Assembly: GCA_903847945.1 (NCBI GenBank)
Contig: CAINEY010000011.1
Span: 62,001 to 126,000, forward strand
Length of the DNA: 64,000 bases
Source of the DNA: an uncultured bacterium
GTDB taxonomy: Bacteria; Bacillota_I; Bacilli_A; Erysipelotrichales; Erysipelotrichaceae
Reading direction: 5' to 3'
Part shown: positions 39,704-48,053 of the stretch, piece by piece
Position numbering within the stretch: position 1 is the first letter of the stretch
Layout: each line of letters begins with the position of its first letter
Notes under the pieces: model-generated
Seen by the model: the letters and a program-made list of their open reading frames with translations, nothing else
Told to the model about the DNA's origin: nothing
Database searches by the model: none
Translations under genes and position numbers: made by a program

Positions 39704-40543
39704 TTAAATGGTTCTTGAGTTATTGAGTAAATCGCCGAATAAGGGTTGCCAGGGCAGGGGAATCTCGTGGGTTTCAAAGTAGTCTTCGTAACGGATACTT
39801 ACGAGTTGAGGGAGTCTTAAGGGTGATGCGATTTTCTCCTGCAGGTGTAAGGGATAGTTGAGTCCGACGGGTAAAGTACCTCGTGACGACGTTGGATAAC
39901 ACTTGAGGATAGCGCACGTCACCACGGCTTGATGAAGGAAGATGGCATGGCGGGATGAGGTATCGATCAACTGATGGATCGATTCCTGCTTGAGCAGTTC
40001 GTCAAGGGCTTGGGTCGCTAAGGCGAAACAATGACGATTCTGATTGAGGATGATCATGCCCATGTTGAAGTAGGAGTAGATCTCTTCGCGGGTCACCCGG
40101 GTAATCACCGGAGCTTCGGGATGCGGAAGATCAAAATACCCTTTCAACAAACTCCAGAAGGCACTGCGAGGTCGGGGATAGAGATCTCCGATGTTACGGA
40201 TATCCACGGGATTGATCAGAATTTCCGGTGTAGAAGGAATCGTGAAGGGCTGCAGAATCACCGATCCGACATCCATCCAGATCAAAGGTCCTTCCACCAA
40301 CGCTTCCAGCGCAGCGGCTGCGTAGACTTTATAGGCAAAGGGTAACGTTCGAGCCACGAACGGCACATCACATGTCCGGTGATAACGTTCCATTCCCTTG
40401 ACGTCAATCGAATGATGGGTCGGGGTGAAGAAAAGAATTTGAGCTTCGGTCCCAATCAGAAAATGTGTTTCCAGCGATCGTACCAAGAGTTTGGCTTGGT
40501 TGACTTCATGGGGATCTTCCAGGGAGAAACCGAAGGTGATCAT
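39704..40543 (-). CDS. GT-A fold (GT8-like) glycosyltransferase-like protein
   Basis: This 279-residue protein resembles GT-A glycosyltransferases: an N-terminal alpha/beta part, PLIWMDVGSVIL at about residue 86 in the place of the metal-binding DxD motif, and YFNMGMIILN at about 160, similar to the YFNxGxxxxN of family GT8. The DxD is degenerate (D-V-G), so activity without metal, or loss of activity, is possible. GGAGGG precedes the ATG. It has no polysaccharide neighbours. Confidence 0.55.
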   Translation of the reverse strand: MITFGFSLEDPHEVNQAKLLVRSLETHFLIGTEAQILFFTPTHHSIDVKGMERYHRTCDVPFVARTLPFAYKVYAAAALEALVEGPLIWMDVGSVILQPFTIPSTPEILINPVDIRNIGDLYPRPRSAFWSLLKGYFDLPHPEAPVITRVTREEIYSYFNMGMIILNQNRHCFALATQALDELLKQESIHQLIDTSSRHAIFLHQAVVTCAILKCYPTSSRGTLPVGLNYPLHLQEKIASPLRLPQLVSIRYEDYFETHEIPLPWQPLFGDLLNNSRTI

Positions 40544-40780
40544 GTGCCCTCCGACAGGATGGTAATCGTTCTTTTAAATATCTGAATCACGCCCAACCGT
40601 CACCCCCATCATAGACCTTAATGGAGTCAAATACAAATCAGGGCAAAAGGGTGACGCTTGTCCATCGGCTTGGAATGTGACAGGCATCCTTTTACAGAAT
40701 TGACTCATGATTTTTCATTTGGAATCGTGTACGATGGAGACGTATCGTCAACGACCATGGACATCCCCTAGAGACAACCC

Positions 40781-41266
40781 ATGAACTTCTATGCCATTCA
40801 ACATGCCGTAGGTAAGATCCAGGATGATTCCGTTCTTCGCGAGACGTTTATTTAACTCTACGATCAAGCCAGCCACCATCAGATCGCCGCGTTCGGACTA
40901 CATTACCGGAAACATTTATTAGAGCGTCATCAAATCACCACTGATTCGCTTTTTGACGCGGTTACAGTAGCTGTTGAACGTTGGATGAACGGCGAAACCA
41001 ATTATCATCCCGCCCGTAACTTAGCGGGTGAGCTGCAGGATCGGGCACGGGGAGAAACCGACCCGTTCAAAGCTCGCTTCGATCGAACGATCGCGCAGAT
41101 CGCCGCGATACCGCACGTCAAGTTTCACGGGTTGTGGGTGACGGATTTTGGGATCAGTCTGATTAATCGTCGGTATCCCGGGGATCAGGAAGCGATCACC
41201 GCGGAACGACACGTTCAAATCCAACTCATCCGCGAAGTTCTGAATCCAAAATACGGTCACCGTTGA
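40781..41266 (+). pseudogene. ORF interrupted by one in-frame TAA
   Basis: From ATG 40781 the frame reads 24 codons to TAA (40853-40855) and then runs on in the same frame for 137 codons to 41266. The part after the stop is a well-formed alpha/beta sequence (for example HYRKHLLERHQITTDSLFD and HVKFHGLWVTDFGISLINRR). A single CAA-to-TAA or AAA-to-TAA change would explain it. A shorter product could start at ATG 40985 (93 residues). I cannot name the family. The 237-base gap before it (40544-40780) shows no supported feature. Confidence 0.55.
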
Positions 41267-41295
41267 AGTTTGACCGATTTTTAAAGGCTCTGTCG

Positions 41296-41304
41296 TGATA
41301 GGAT
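41296..41304 (+). promoter_or_regulatory. Candidate extended -10 before ADP-ribosylglycohydrolase gene
   Basis: TGA-TAGGAT is an extended -10 candidate. A hairpin (TGACAC 41316-41321 with GTGTCA 41327-41332) lies between it and AGGAGG, so the mRNA may begin near a stem-loop. Confidence 0.4.
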
Positions 41305-41343
41305 AGAAATAACGGTGACACGCTCTGTGTCATAGGAGGTTGT

Positions 41344-42705
41344 ATGCCCGGTTGGGAATCCCTCGCTTTGATCTATGCCAAAGAATATCGTCAATGCCTA
41401 GAAGAAGGCCGTGACGTTAGTTTGATGCCGCATCCACAATCACTGGAGACTGCCGATTCGAAAACGCTCAGTGACTTAACGGAACGTTTAAGAGAACAGC
41501 CCTTGCGGAAGGACTTTCCTTATAACGAACCCGATGAGTTATCGGCAATCCTTTCAGAGTATGTCCCGATCATCAGATCCCTTCGTAAACCTCAAGCTTC
41601 ACAATTCTTAGGAGCTGTGCTTGGACGGAGTGTCGGGTGCATGTTGGGGAAACCCTTGGAAGTGGGACCTTATTTTTGGGAATCCACCCCACAAGATCCG
41701 GGTTGGAAGAACGTTAAGGCTTGGTTTTTCGGCGCGGATCAGTACCCGATTCGCGACTATGTACCTCAACATTCTCGTGCGTCAAACCAGGGACTGTATG
41801 TGGGCTGTCCGACCTGTGTTAAGGAAAATGTTAAGTTTGTGGAAACGGATGATGATGTGCGGTATACGTTGCTCTCGTTGGAATTGCTGGAACAGAAGGG
41901 GTTTGACTTTACCGGTTATGAGGTGGGTAAACTCTGGCATGACCGTTTGACCTATCAGATGGTCTGTACGGCAGAAACCCAGGCTTACCTGAACTTTGCC
42001 CACGTGACCACGCATTTAGGGGCTTCCAAGGATGAATTTACTCCCGAAGCTGCAGAGTATGTCCGTACGCATCACAACCCGTATCGCGAATGGATCGGCG
42101 CTCAGATTCGCATCGATGGGTATGGGTATGCGGCTGCCGGAGACCCGCTATCGGCCGCCAAGATGGCCTATCAGGATGCGCACTTCTCGCATGTGAAGAA
42201 CGGTGTCTATGGGGCGATGTTCTTTGCGGCGTTGATCGCCAGTGCGTTTGTAGAAACAGATTTAGAGCTGTGCGTTAAGCAGGCTCTCACCGTGATACCG
42301 TCGACTTCACGACTTTATGAAGTTCTCCGGAAGACGATCGATATCGTGCATCGCGAACCCGATACGGAACGCATGATTGAAGCCGTTTGGAGCTACCTCT
42401 TGGAGGTGGATCCGGCTCACACGATCAATAATGCGTGTGTCTGTGTCGCCTCGATTTTGCATGCTCCGCATGACTTCTCCAAAGCTATTGGCACAGCGGT
42501 CCTCTTTGGCTTAGATACGGATTGTAACGGAGCTACCGTAGGATCGATCATGGGAGCGAACTTAGGTGAAACCGCCATTGATGAGCACTGGAAAGCCCCG
42601 TTACAGGACACGATCTACGCTTCCTTAGCCGGATTTCATCCCATCGCTATTACGGAGGTGGCGTCGCGTTATCATGCCCTCTTCACCAAACACCATGACC
42701 AGTGA
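41344..42705 (+). CDS. ADP-ribosylglycohydrolase family protein
   Basis: This 453-residue DraG/ARH-fold protein has the magnesium-site motif ETDDDVRYT at about residue 160 and GLDTDCNGATVG at about 405, which together form the di-magnesium site. The family removes ADP-ribose from proteins, nucleic acids or small molecules. It is longer than DraG (about 300 residues) because of an N-terminal extension of about 80 residues. No ADP-ribosyltransferase gene was recognised nearby, so the substrate is unknown. AGGAGG gives a strong start. Confidence 0.9.
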   Translation: MPGWESLALIYAKEYRQCLEEGRDVSLMPHPQSLETADSKTLSDLTERLREQPLRKDFPYNEPDELSAILSEYVPIIRSLRKPQASQFLGAVLGRSVGCMLGKPLEVGPYFWESTPQDPGWKNVKAWFFGADQYPIRDYVPQHSRASNQGLYVGCPTCVKENVKFVETDDDVRYTLLSLELLEQKGFDFTGYEVGKLWHDRLTYQMVCTAETQAYLNFAHVTTHLGASKDEFTPEAAEYVRTHHNPYREWIGAQIRIDGYGYAAAGDPLSAAKMAYQDAHFSHVKNGVYGAMFFAALIASAFVETDLELCVKQALTVIPSTSRLYEVLRKTIDIVHREPDTERMIEAVWSYLLEVDPAHTINNACVCVASILHAPHDFSKAIGTAVLFGLDTDCNGATVGSIMGANLGETAIDEHWKAPLQDTIYASLAGFHPIAITEVASRYHALFTKHHDQ

Positions 42706-43027
42706 TGACTTATCCGAATTAATTGCCACGGTCAAGCAACAGGTCACCCTTTTCCCCGAAGGCGCTTCCCAACACACCCTGCAAGTCAATCGCTTGATAG
42801 CACTGGAAGTTGCCCAGGCGGTGAGTCGCCATGAATCAGTAACCTCTGAAGAGTTGAAACGAGCTGTCGCTCCGTTGGCGTCACTGATCTCAAAGTCGGA
42901 AAAAGCCTTGACGAAACTGAAACCGGATTCCTGGCAGGCTCAACGACTGGAGCGAAACGTATCGCTTTTGGTTCCGATCCTGAACTTGATTCATCATAAA
43001 TTAGCTGAGAAGGAGAATTCAATTTGA
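42695..43027 (+). CDS. Small helical protein of unknown function
   Basis: This protein has 110 residues from ATG 42695, or 117 from ATG 42674. It is almost wholly helical and soluble. It overlaps the glycohydrolase stop and the GNAT start, so it belongs to that operon. I do not recognise it. Confidence 0.6.
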   Translation: MTSDDLSELIATVKQQVTLFPEGASQHTLQVNRLIALEVAQAVSRHESVTSEELKRAVAPLASLISKSEKALTKLKPDSWQAQRLERNVSLLVPILNLIHHKLAEKENSI

Positions 43028-44007
43028 CTAGCACCCCGATTACTTATCGCCCGTTAACCAGCGATGACATCCACCAGATGATTGACCTCCTGCGTCAAAG
43101 TCATCATCAGGAAGCCCGGTATCACCCCGATTACCCATCGTTTGACGCGTTTCAAGCGTCATTAGGACGCCAATTGATGAGACTCGTAAAAGAATGCGGG
43201 GGATGGGCTGCCCTAAGAAGGGGTCAACTTTGTGGTTACATGATCGGTGTAGAGATCGGTGAGCTCTTCGGAAAAGATCAGGGACTGGTGATCAGTGCCC
43301 ACGGGTGGTCTGTTCAAGGAAGTCCCCGTGCGAGGATCATAAATGACCTTCTGGTCCATGTCCTGCACGACGCTGTTCAACACGGTCATACTTCCATCGC
43401 CTGGACCCTGTCCGCCCATGATCGATTAGCCATTTCAGTTGCCCGGGATCTGGGGTTTGGGAATCGGTGCGCGGATGCCTGGCGAACCACGCACGTCGGA
43501 TCAACCAGAGAGACCGCCTATCGGATCGAACGACTTTCACCTTCCCAACTGGAAGTGATTGCTCCCTTGCATCAGGCGCATAACCGATACTACCGTCAAG
43601 CGCCGCTGTGGATGCCCAATCCGGAAGAAGATCCCCTGGAGGATCTGAAGGGTTGGATGAGCAGTGAAGACCGATGGATCTGGGCAGCCTTTGATCAGGA
43701 TCATGCGATAGGTTACCTCAGGACCCAAGCCCATGCGGAATCGTACCTTTCTCATCATCCGCAGTTGCGCAACATCACCGCTGCCTATGTGGATCCGATG
43801 TTTCGAGATCGTGGTGTCGCCACCGCACTGCTGAACCAGGCACTTCATGACTTGCATGAGAACGGTATCACCTGGTGCGGTGTCGATTACGAAACCATCA
43901 ACCCCAGCGGATCGCGATTCTGGTCCTCGCAGTTCAAACCCTATACGATATCCTTGACCCGACGCATCGATGAACGCATCCTCGGCCTTGACTTACTTAA
44001 TCCATAA
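43024..44007 (+). CDS. Double-GNAT acetyltransferase
   Basis: This 327-residue protein has two GNAT-like domains (about 5-155 and 160-320). The second has the better acetyl-CoA loop, MFRDRGVATALL, with VDYETINPSGSRFWSSQF after it; the first looks degenerate. The start is TTG 43024, with AAGGAG upstream and overlapping the previous stop. The acceptor is unknown. Confidence 0.8.
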   Translation: MTSTPITYRPLTSDDIHQMIDLLRQSHHQEARYHPDYPSFDAFQASLGRQLMRLVKECGGWAALRRGQLCGYMIGVEIGELFGKDQGLVISAHGWSVQGSPRARIINDLLVHVLHDAVQHGHTSIAWTLSAHDRLAISVARDLGFGNRCADAWRTTHVGSTRETAYRIERLSPSQLEVIAPLHQAHNRYYRQAPLWMPNPEEDPLEDLKGWMSSEDRWIWAAFDQDHAIGYLRTQAHAESYLSHHPQLRNITAAYVDPMFRDRGVATALLNQALHDLHENGITWCGVDYETINPSGSRFWSSQFKPYTISLTRRIDERILGLDLLNP

Positions 44008-44031
44008 CCCACTTAAGAAAGAACCTTACCC

Positions 44032-44319
44032 ATGAAACGAAAATGCCCGCATTGTGGTCAAAAGACCATTCCCCTGATCAATCAAACCTTTCTCGCTCCT
44101 CAAGTCGTTTTGAATTGTCCAAAATGCGGTCAACGCTATGGGATGGCCTCTTATGCGATGTTTGGAATTTCGATAATGGGATTGATCGTATTTATCTCAG
44201 TGATTCAATTATTGAAGCCAATATCTGAACACTTTGAAGATTTAGTTGTGCTTAATGGCTTAGGAATGTTGGCTATTTACGCGATCTACCTCTTCTTCTT
44301 TCCTTACGAGAAACGATAA
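44032..44319 (+). CDS. Small zinc-ribbon membrane protein
   Basis: This 95-residue protein begins with a zinc ribbon (CPHCG at about 5-9 and CPKCG at about 30-34) followed by two membrane helices (about 42-62 and 72-92). The ribbon should face the cytoplasm. Function unknown. The ribosome site is weak. Confidence 0.7.
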   Translation: MKRKCPHCGQKTIPLINQTFLAPQVVLNCPKCGQRYGMASYAMFGISIMGLIVFISVIQLLKPISEHFEDLVVLNGLGMLAIYAIYLFFFPYEKR

Positions 44320-44323
44320 ACAT

Positions 44324-44345
44324 AGCGACCTGTTGGTCGCTTTTC
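44324..44345 (+). terminator. Terminator after the zinc-ribbon membrane protein gene
   Basis: AGCGACC (44324-44330) pairs with GGTCGCT (44335-44341) around TGTT, then TTTCT. Confidence 0.75.
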
Positions 44346-44351
44346 TATGAT

Positions 44352-45401
44352 TCAGAGCCGTTTGATGCCGGATTTCAAGGCGAATTTGCGTAAGATCGGC
44401 CAGTACATGAACGGTGATTTAAGTTGCTTCAACAAGATATTGAGTCGGATCGTCCACAAGGATCGCTCATAGTGGCGGATGACTGCGTTTTCGTGTTCCA
44501 GAAGAGCCGATGAAAGCATCAGGGACGTTTTTAACGCATAACTGATGCCTTCCGCTGAACTCGGACTGATGGCTCCAGCAGCTTCCCCGATCAACAGGAT
44601 TGTGTCTTTTCCAGCAAACACGTCCTTTAGTGAAGGACGAACGATAAAGGCACCTTCGGAACGGATGCGTTGTCCGAAACGGTAGCCCTGGTTGGTCAAA
44701 CGGGCTTTGAAAGTCGCGAACTTCTCTTGGGCATCAGAACCCGGTTTGAGGGCTATGCCCAACACCAGAGCTTGATCCTTGGGAATGACCCAACCGTAGA
44801 AATCCGTGAGTTGAGGGTCGAAGATGGCTCCAAAGGTTGTTGAAGGAGAGTCAGACTTGACCCATTCCTGAATGGCAATGTAACGCTTAGGCGTGAATCG
44901 GGGTTGAAGTTGTCGTCTAACCAGCGAGTTGGCCCCATCCGCTCCGACCAAAAATCGTGTTATGACGGACTTCTCCAAACCGTGTTGACGATAATAAACC
45001 TTGATTCCGTCGTCGGTTTTTTCATAACGAACGAATTGCGTTTTCGGCAAGATCGTAACCGAAGGAGGAATCAGGGAGACCAACCATCGATCGAACTTCT
45101 CCCGATCGATGTTGAAATAGAAGCGTTGATAGTTTTGGGTAATCTTCTGCTTCATATCGATCACATTGACCCCAAACACTTGCGGATCGACCAAGACATT
45201 CTTCGGGATCCCTAAGCCTAAACGCGCCAACATCCGTTGGGCATCCGGTGCCAGTAAACCGCCACAAGCCTTTCGAACCGGATCATAGGGGGCAGGGTGG
45301 ATGATGTCTCGGGCTTCGATCACCATCACAGAATAGCGTTTGGCTAATAAACGGGCCAGATTAGCTCCGGCCGGTCCGGCTCCGATAATCACAACATCCA
45401 T
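44352..45401 (-). CDS. FAD-dependent oxidoreductase, geranylgeranyl-reductase-like
   Basis: From ATG 45401 (GGGAGGT six bases upstream) the protein has 349 residues. The dinucleotide motif VVIIGAGPAGANLARLL opens the chain, GADGANSLVRRQL is at about 155, and LLIGEAAGAISPSSAEGI near 275 is the GD-like motif of the geranylgeranyl reductase/PHBH family, with E in place of D. It probably reduces or hydroxylates a lipid or polyketide-like substrate. A longer start (45422) lacks a ribosome site. The substrate is unknown. Confidence 0.85.
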   Translation of the reverse strand: MDVVIIGAGPAGANLARLLAKRYSVMVIEARDIIHPAPYDPVRKACGGLLAPDAQRMLARLGLGIPKNVLVDPQVFGVNVIDMKQKITQNYQRFYFNIDREKFDRWLVSLIPPSVTILPKTQFVRYEKTDDGIKVYYRQHGLEKSVITRFLVGADGANSLVRRQLQPRFTPKRYIAIQEWVKSDSPSTTFGAIFDPQLTDFYGWVIPKDQALVLGIALKPGSDAQEKFATFKARLTNQGYRFGQRIRSEGAFIVRPSLKDVFAGKDTILLIGEAAGAISPSSAEGISYALKTSLMLSSALLEHENAVIRHYERSLWTIRLNILLKQLKSPFMYWPILRKFALKSGIKRL

Positions 45402-45535
45402 CTTTCGACCTCCCGCAAACACCGCTATTTTACGTTAACCTTGTGGCGCTGGCGTGTGATGAGTTTGGTGAAACGTGTGATGCATAGGGAAAAGAAAAAG
45501 GTAGAATAAAGATAGCTTGTATCTGGAGGTTCTTT

Positions 45536-46420
45536 ATGCCCATAACCTATCGACGTTATCGTTTGTTGGCTGATTTTGAGCCCGTATCGCAGTTTTTGAT
45601 TCGTCACTACAACACCACACATTTCAACGGTTACCTGCTTCAACCCTTCTTCGAGTATGCGCATACCCATCCGGCATTCAATCCCAAGATGACCCATCGG
45701 TTTGGAATCTGGGAAGACAACGGAATAATCGTCGGAGTGACGTGTTATGAGATGGATCTGGGAGAGTGTTTGATAGCGTCGGATCCGGCGTACATACACC
45801 TTTGGCCAACGATGTTGGATCAAGCCGAGTGCGAGTTGTCGATGACAATGAATGGGAAACGCACCTTAAAGGTGATGACCACCGATAAACAGGGATTGGA
45901 TGAGTTACTGAGTAAGCGTGGTTATTCCGCGGTCTATCGCGAGAACATCATGACCTTTGATTATCGCAAGGGCTTTGTAGATCGGGCATTACCTGAAGGT
46001 TTTCGCGTGATCTCGTTGGAGGATGAAAACGATGTGCGTAAGATCCACGCCTGCCTTCACCAAGGCTTCGATCACGGACCGACCCCGGATGAAGACATCG
46101 ATTGTCGGTTGTTGATGCAGAGCGGACCGCGCTTTCGCAAGGATCTGACAACGGTAATCGTAGCTCCGGATGGATCTTACGCATGCTTTGCAGGAATGTG
46201 GGTGGATCCCATCAATCACTACGCTTATCTGGAACCTTTGGCGACGGTACCTCAGTATCGTCGGTTGGGTTTGGCTCATATCGCCTTGACTGAAGCCATG
46301 AAGAAAACAGTCAAGGAAGGGGCGAAATACTGTTACGGGGGAAGCCGGGAATTCTATAGTGCCATGGGATTTGAAACCGTAGGGGTCCGTGTCTTCTGGG
46401 AGAAGACCTGGACTATCTGA
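45536..46420 (+). CDS. GNAT-family N-acetyltransferase
   Basis: This 294-residue protein has an N-terminal degenerate GNAT-like half and a C-terminal active half with TVPQYRRLGLAHIALTEA (about 240-257) and YGGSREFYSAMGFETVG. GGAGGT lies before the ATG. A TAGAAT (45502-45507) could be the -10. The acceptor is unknown. Confidence 0.82.
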   Translation: MPITYRRYRLLADFEPVSQFLIRHYNTTHFNGYLLQPFFEYAHTHPAFNPKMTHRFGIWEDNGIIVGVTCYEMDLGECLIASDPAYIHLWPTMLDQAECELSMTMNGKRTLKVMTTDKQGLDELLSKRGYSAVYRENIMTFDYRKGFVDRALPEGFRVISLEDENDVRKIHACLHQGFDHGPTPDEDIDCRLLMQSGPRFRKDLTTVIVAPDGSYACFAGMWVDPINHYAYLEPLATVPQYRRLGLAHIALTEAMKKTVKEGAKYCYGGSREFYSAMGFETVGVRVFWEKTWTI

Positions 46421-46432
46421 AAGGAGTCGACC

Positions 46433-46792
46433 ATGAATGAAATCATGATGAATGGACTACAACGTTATCTGGGGAAACTACCTCAATTTGCACAGGATCA
46501 GTTCGTGATGTTGTCATCGTTTTTTATGGAACAGTTCGCTTTTGAGCCGCTCTACATCGATGGATCCCCGGCCTTTCGAAAGGGAGGGTTAATCCTGCGT
46601 GTAGGGCTATTTTCGGATCATACGAACCTGTTTGTTCGGGGAAGTTTGCACGTCACGCACTTTTTCAATGCTTCTCAACTGACTCCCAAAGGCATGGTTC
46701 AGTGCTTCTATCGGGATCCCTTTCCTCGTGAAACCGTGACGCAATGGATCACTGCTGAACTGAATGCATTACCTGAGTGTTCGAACCTATGA
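46433..46792 (+). CDS. DUF1801/YdhG-like small protein
   Basis: This 119-residue protein has the YdhG/DUF1801 pattern: helical start, a PAFRKGG turn at the place of the EIxYGxPxF motif, beta strands, then a C-terminal helix after PFPRETV. The match is weak. AAGGAG fixes the start, and the stop overlaps the next ATG. It follows the GNAT gene by 12 bases. Confidence 0.5.
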   Translation: MNEIMMNGLQRYLGKLPQFAQDQFVMLSSFFMEQFAFEPLYIDGSPAFRKGGLILRVGLFSDHTNLFVRGSLHVTHFFNASQLTPKGMVQCFYRDPFPRETVTQWITAELNALPECSNL

Positions 46793-47604
46793 CCTCCGAC
46801 ATTCAACGGATCTTGGATCAGCGTCATCATTTGGGTGATGACTATTGGACGACTTCGGATCGGCGACTGAACAAGGGTGGAGTCTTTTCGATGATGTCGA
46901 GTCTGCTTCTTCTGAAGGAACTCGATTATCCCTTGGATGATCTGATCCACCAGGGTTTGGATCTGATTTGGGCTACCCAAAAGTCAGATGGAAGATTCAA
47001 GCTCTCCCCCGAAGGTTCGATCTATCCTTGTCATACGATCAATGCGTTTCACGTACTCTGCGCATGGGGACAGGGAAACGATCCGCGAATGATTAAGACG
47101 ATTGATCACTTGCTTTCGACTCAGGAAGAGGCAGGAGGATGGCGCTGTCTGAAGTTCAGTTTCGGGAAAGGTCCGGAAACCCACTATGCGAATCCGGGAC
47201 CTACCTTAAGTGCTTTACGGGCCTTCTCTCACATCGAAGGATGGAACCGTTGGGAGGAACTGGAAGCCAGTGTACAGTTTCTTTTAAATCACTGGGACGC
47301 GAAAGTCCCATGGGGTCCCTGTCATTACGGAATGGGCACGCTCTTCCATCAGGTCGAGTATCCGTTTCAAACCTACAACCTGTTCAGTTATGTGTTGACC
47401 CTCTCGTTCTATCCGACGGCACGCAAGGATCCCCGCTTTAAGGAAGCGTTGACGTTACTAAAATCGAAGCTGCATGATGGATATGTCGTGGTTGAACGGA
47501 CGCATCCCAAGTTGGCGGACTTTGAGTTCTGCCGCAAAGGAGAAGTCAGTCAATCAGCGACCAACCATTGGTTGACGATCCAGAAGAACTTATCGCATGA
47601 ATAG
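46789..47604 (+). CDS. Alpha/alpha-toroid (prenyltransferase/terpene cyclase-like) protein
   Basis: From ATG 46789 (ATGA overlap with the previous stop) the protein has 271 residues. Repeated pairs of helices are linked by turns such as TQKSDGRF and STQEEAGGWRCL, the layout of the squalene cyclase/prenyltransferase alpha-toroid fold. The DxDD motif of class II cyclases is absent, so cyclase activity is not expected. Its role is unknown. A geranylgeranyl-reductase-like gene lies 1.4 kb upstream. Confidence 0.6.
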   Translation: MTSDIQRILDQRHHLGDDYWTTSDRRLNKGGVFSMMSSLLLLKELDYPLDDLIHQGLDLIWATQKSDGRFKLSPEGSIYPCHTINAFHVLCAWGQGNDPRMIKTIDHLLSTQEEAGGWRCLKFSFGKGPETHYANPGPTLSALRAFSHIEGWNRWEELEASVQFLLNHWDAKVPWGPCHYGMGTLFHQVEYPFQTYNLFSYVLTLSFYPTARKDPRFKEALTLLKSKLHDGYVVVERTHPKLADFEFCRKGEVSQSATNHWLTIQKNLSHE

Positions 47605-47673
47605 TCTTTTCCCATTTTGTTGATGAATTGAGTATGATGAATCCACAGGGAGTTGCCCTGTCACGAGGACACT

Positions 47674-48045
47674 ATGACCGAATTTCAACCATTTCTTGAG
47701 AAAATGACCGATCCGGCGCAACGTGAGCGTATGGAGACGATCTTAAACTGGGTACAAACCACTTATCCGCAGTTGGTACCGCGCTTGGCGTGGAATCAAC
47801 CCATGTTTACTCATCACGGAACCTTTATTCTGGGTTTCAGTGTGGCTAAACCGCACATTGCGGTGGCTCCTGAACCGTACCCCATGGTGCGTTTTGCCCA
47901 GGATATTGATACGGCAGGGTATTCCCGGACCGATATGCTTTTTCGAATTCCTTGGAAGAGTGAGGTCAACTACGGCTTGTTAAGTCAGCTGATTGAGTTC
48001 AATCTATCCGATAAAGCCAACACCACGACGTTTTGGCGGAAGTAA
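47674..48045 (+). CDS. DUF1801/YdhG-domain protein (Fra-like)
   Basis: From ATG 47674 (GAGGA upstream) the protein has 123 residues and matches the DUF1801/YdhG domain: RLAWNQPMF replaces EIxYGxPxF, and FSVAKPHIAVAP follows. Bacillus subtilis YdhG (Fra) of this fold is a frataxin-like iron chaperone. The upstream leader has a TATGAT (47633-47638) and a six-bp hairpin (47645-47661). Confidence 0.75.
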   Translation: MTEFQPFLEKMTDPAQRERMETILNWVQTTYPQLVPRLAWNQPMFTHHGTFILGFSVAKPHIAVAPEPYPMVRFAQDIDTAGYSRTDMLFRIPWKSEVNYGLLSQLIEFNLSDKANTTTFWRK

Positions 48046-48053
48046 CACCGGGT

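Noticed and set aside
40730-40735. TACGAT as -10 with TTGACT at 40700 for the ochre-interrupted ORF
   Set aside because: The spacing of 24 bases is too long for a sigma-A promoter.
45425-45823. 132-codon open frame antisense to the GNAT gene at 45536
   Set aside because: No ribosome site, and it covers the promoter and start of a well-supported GNAT gene.
46789-47604. Class II terpene cyclase call for the alpha-toroid protein
   Set aside because: The DxDD catalytic motif is absent.
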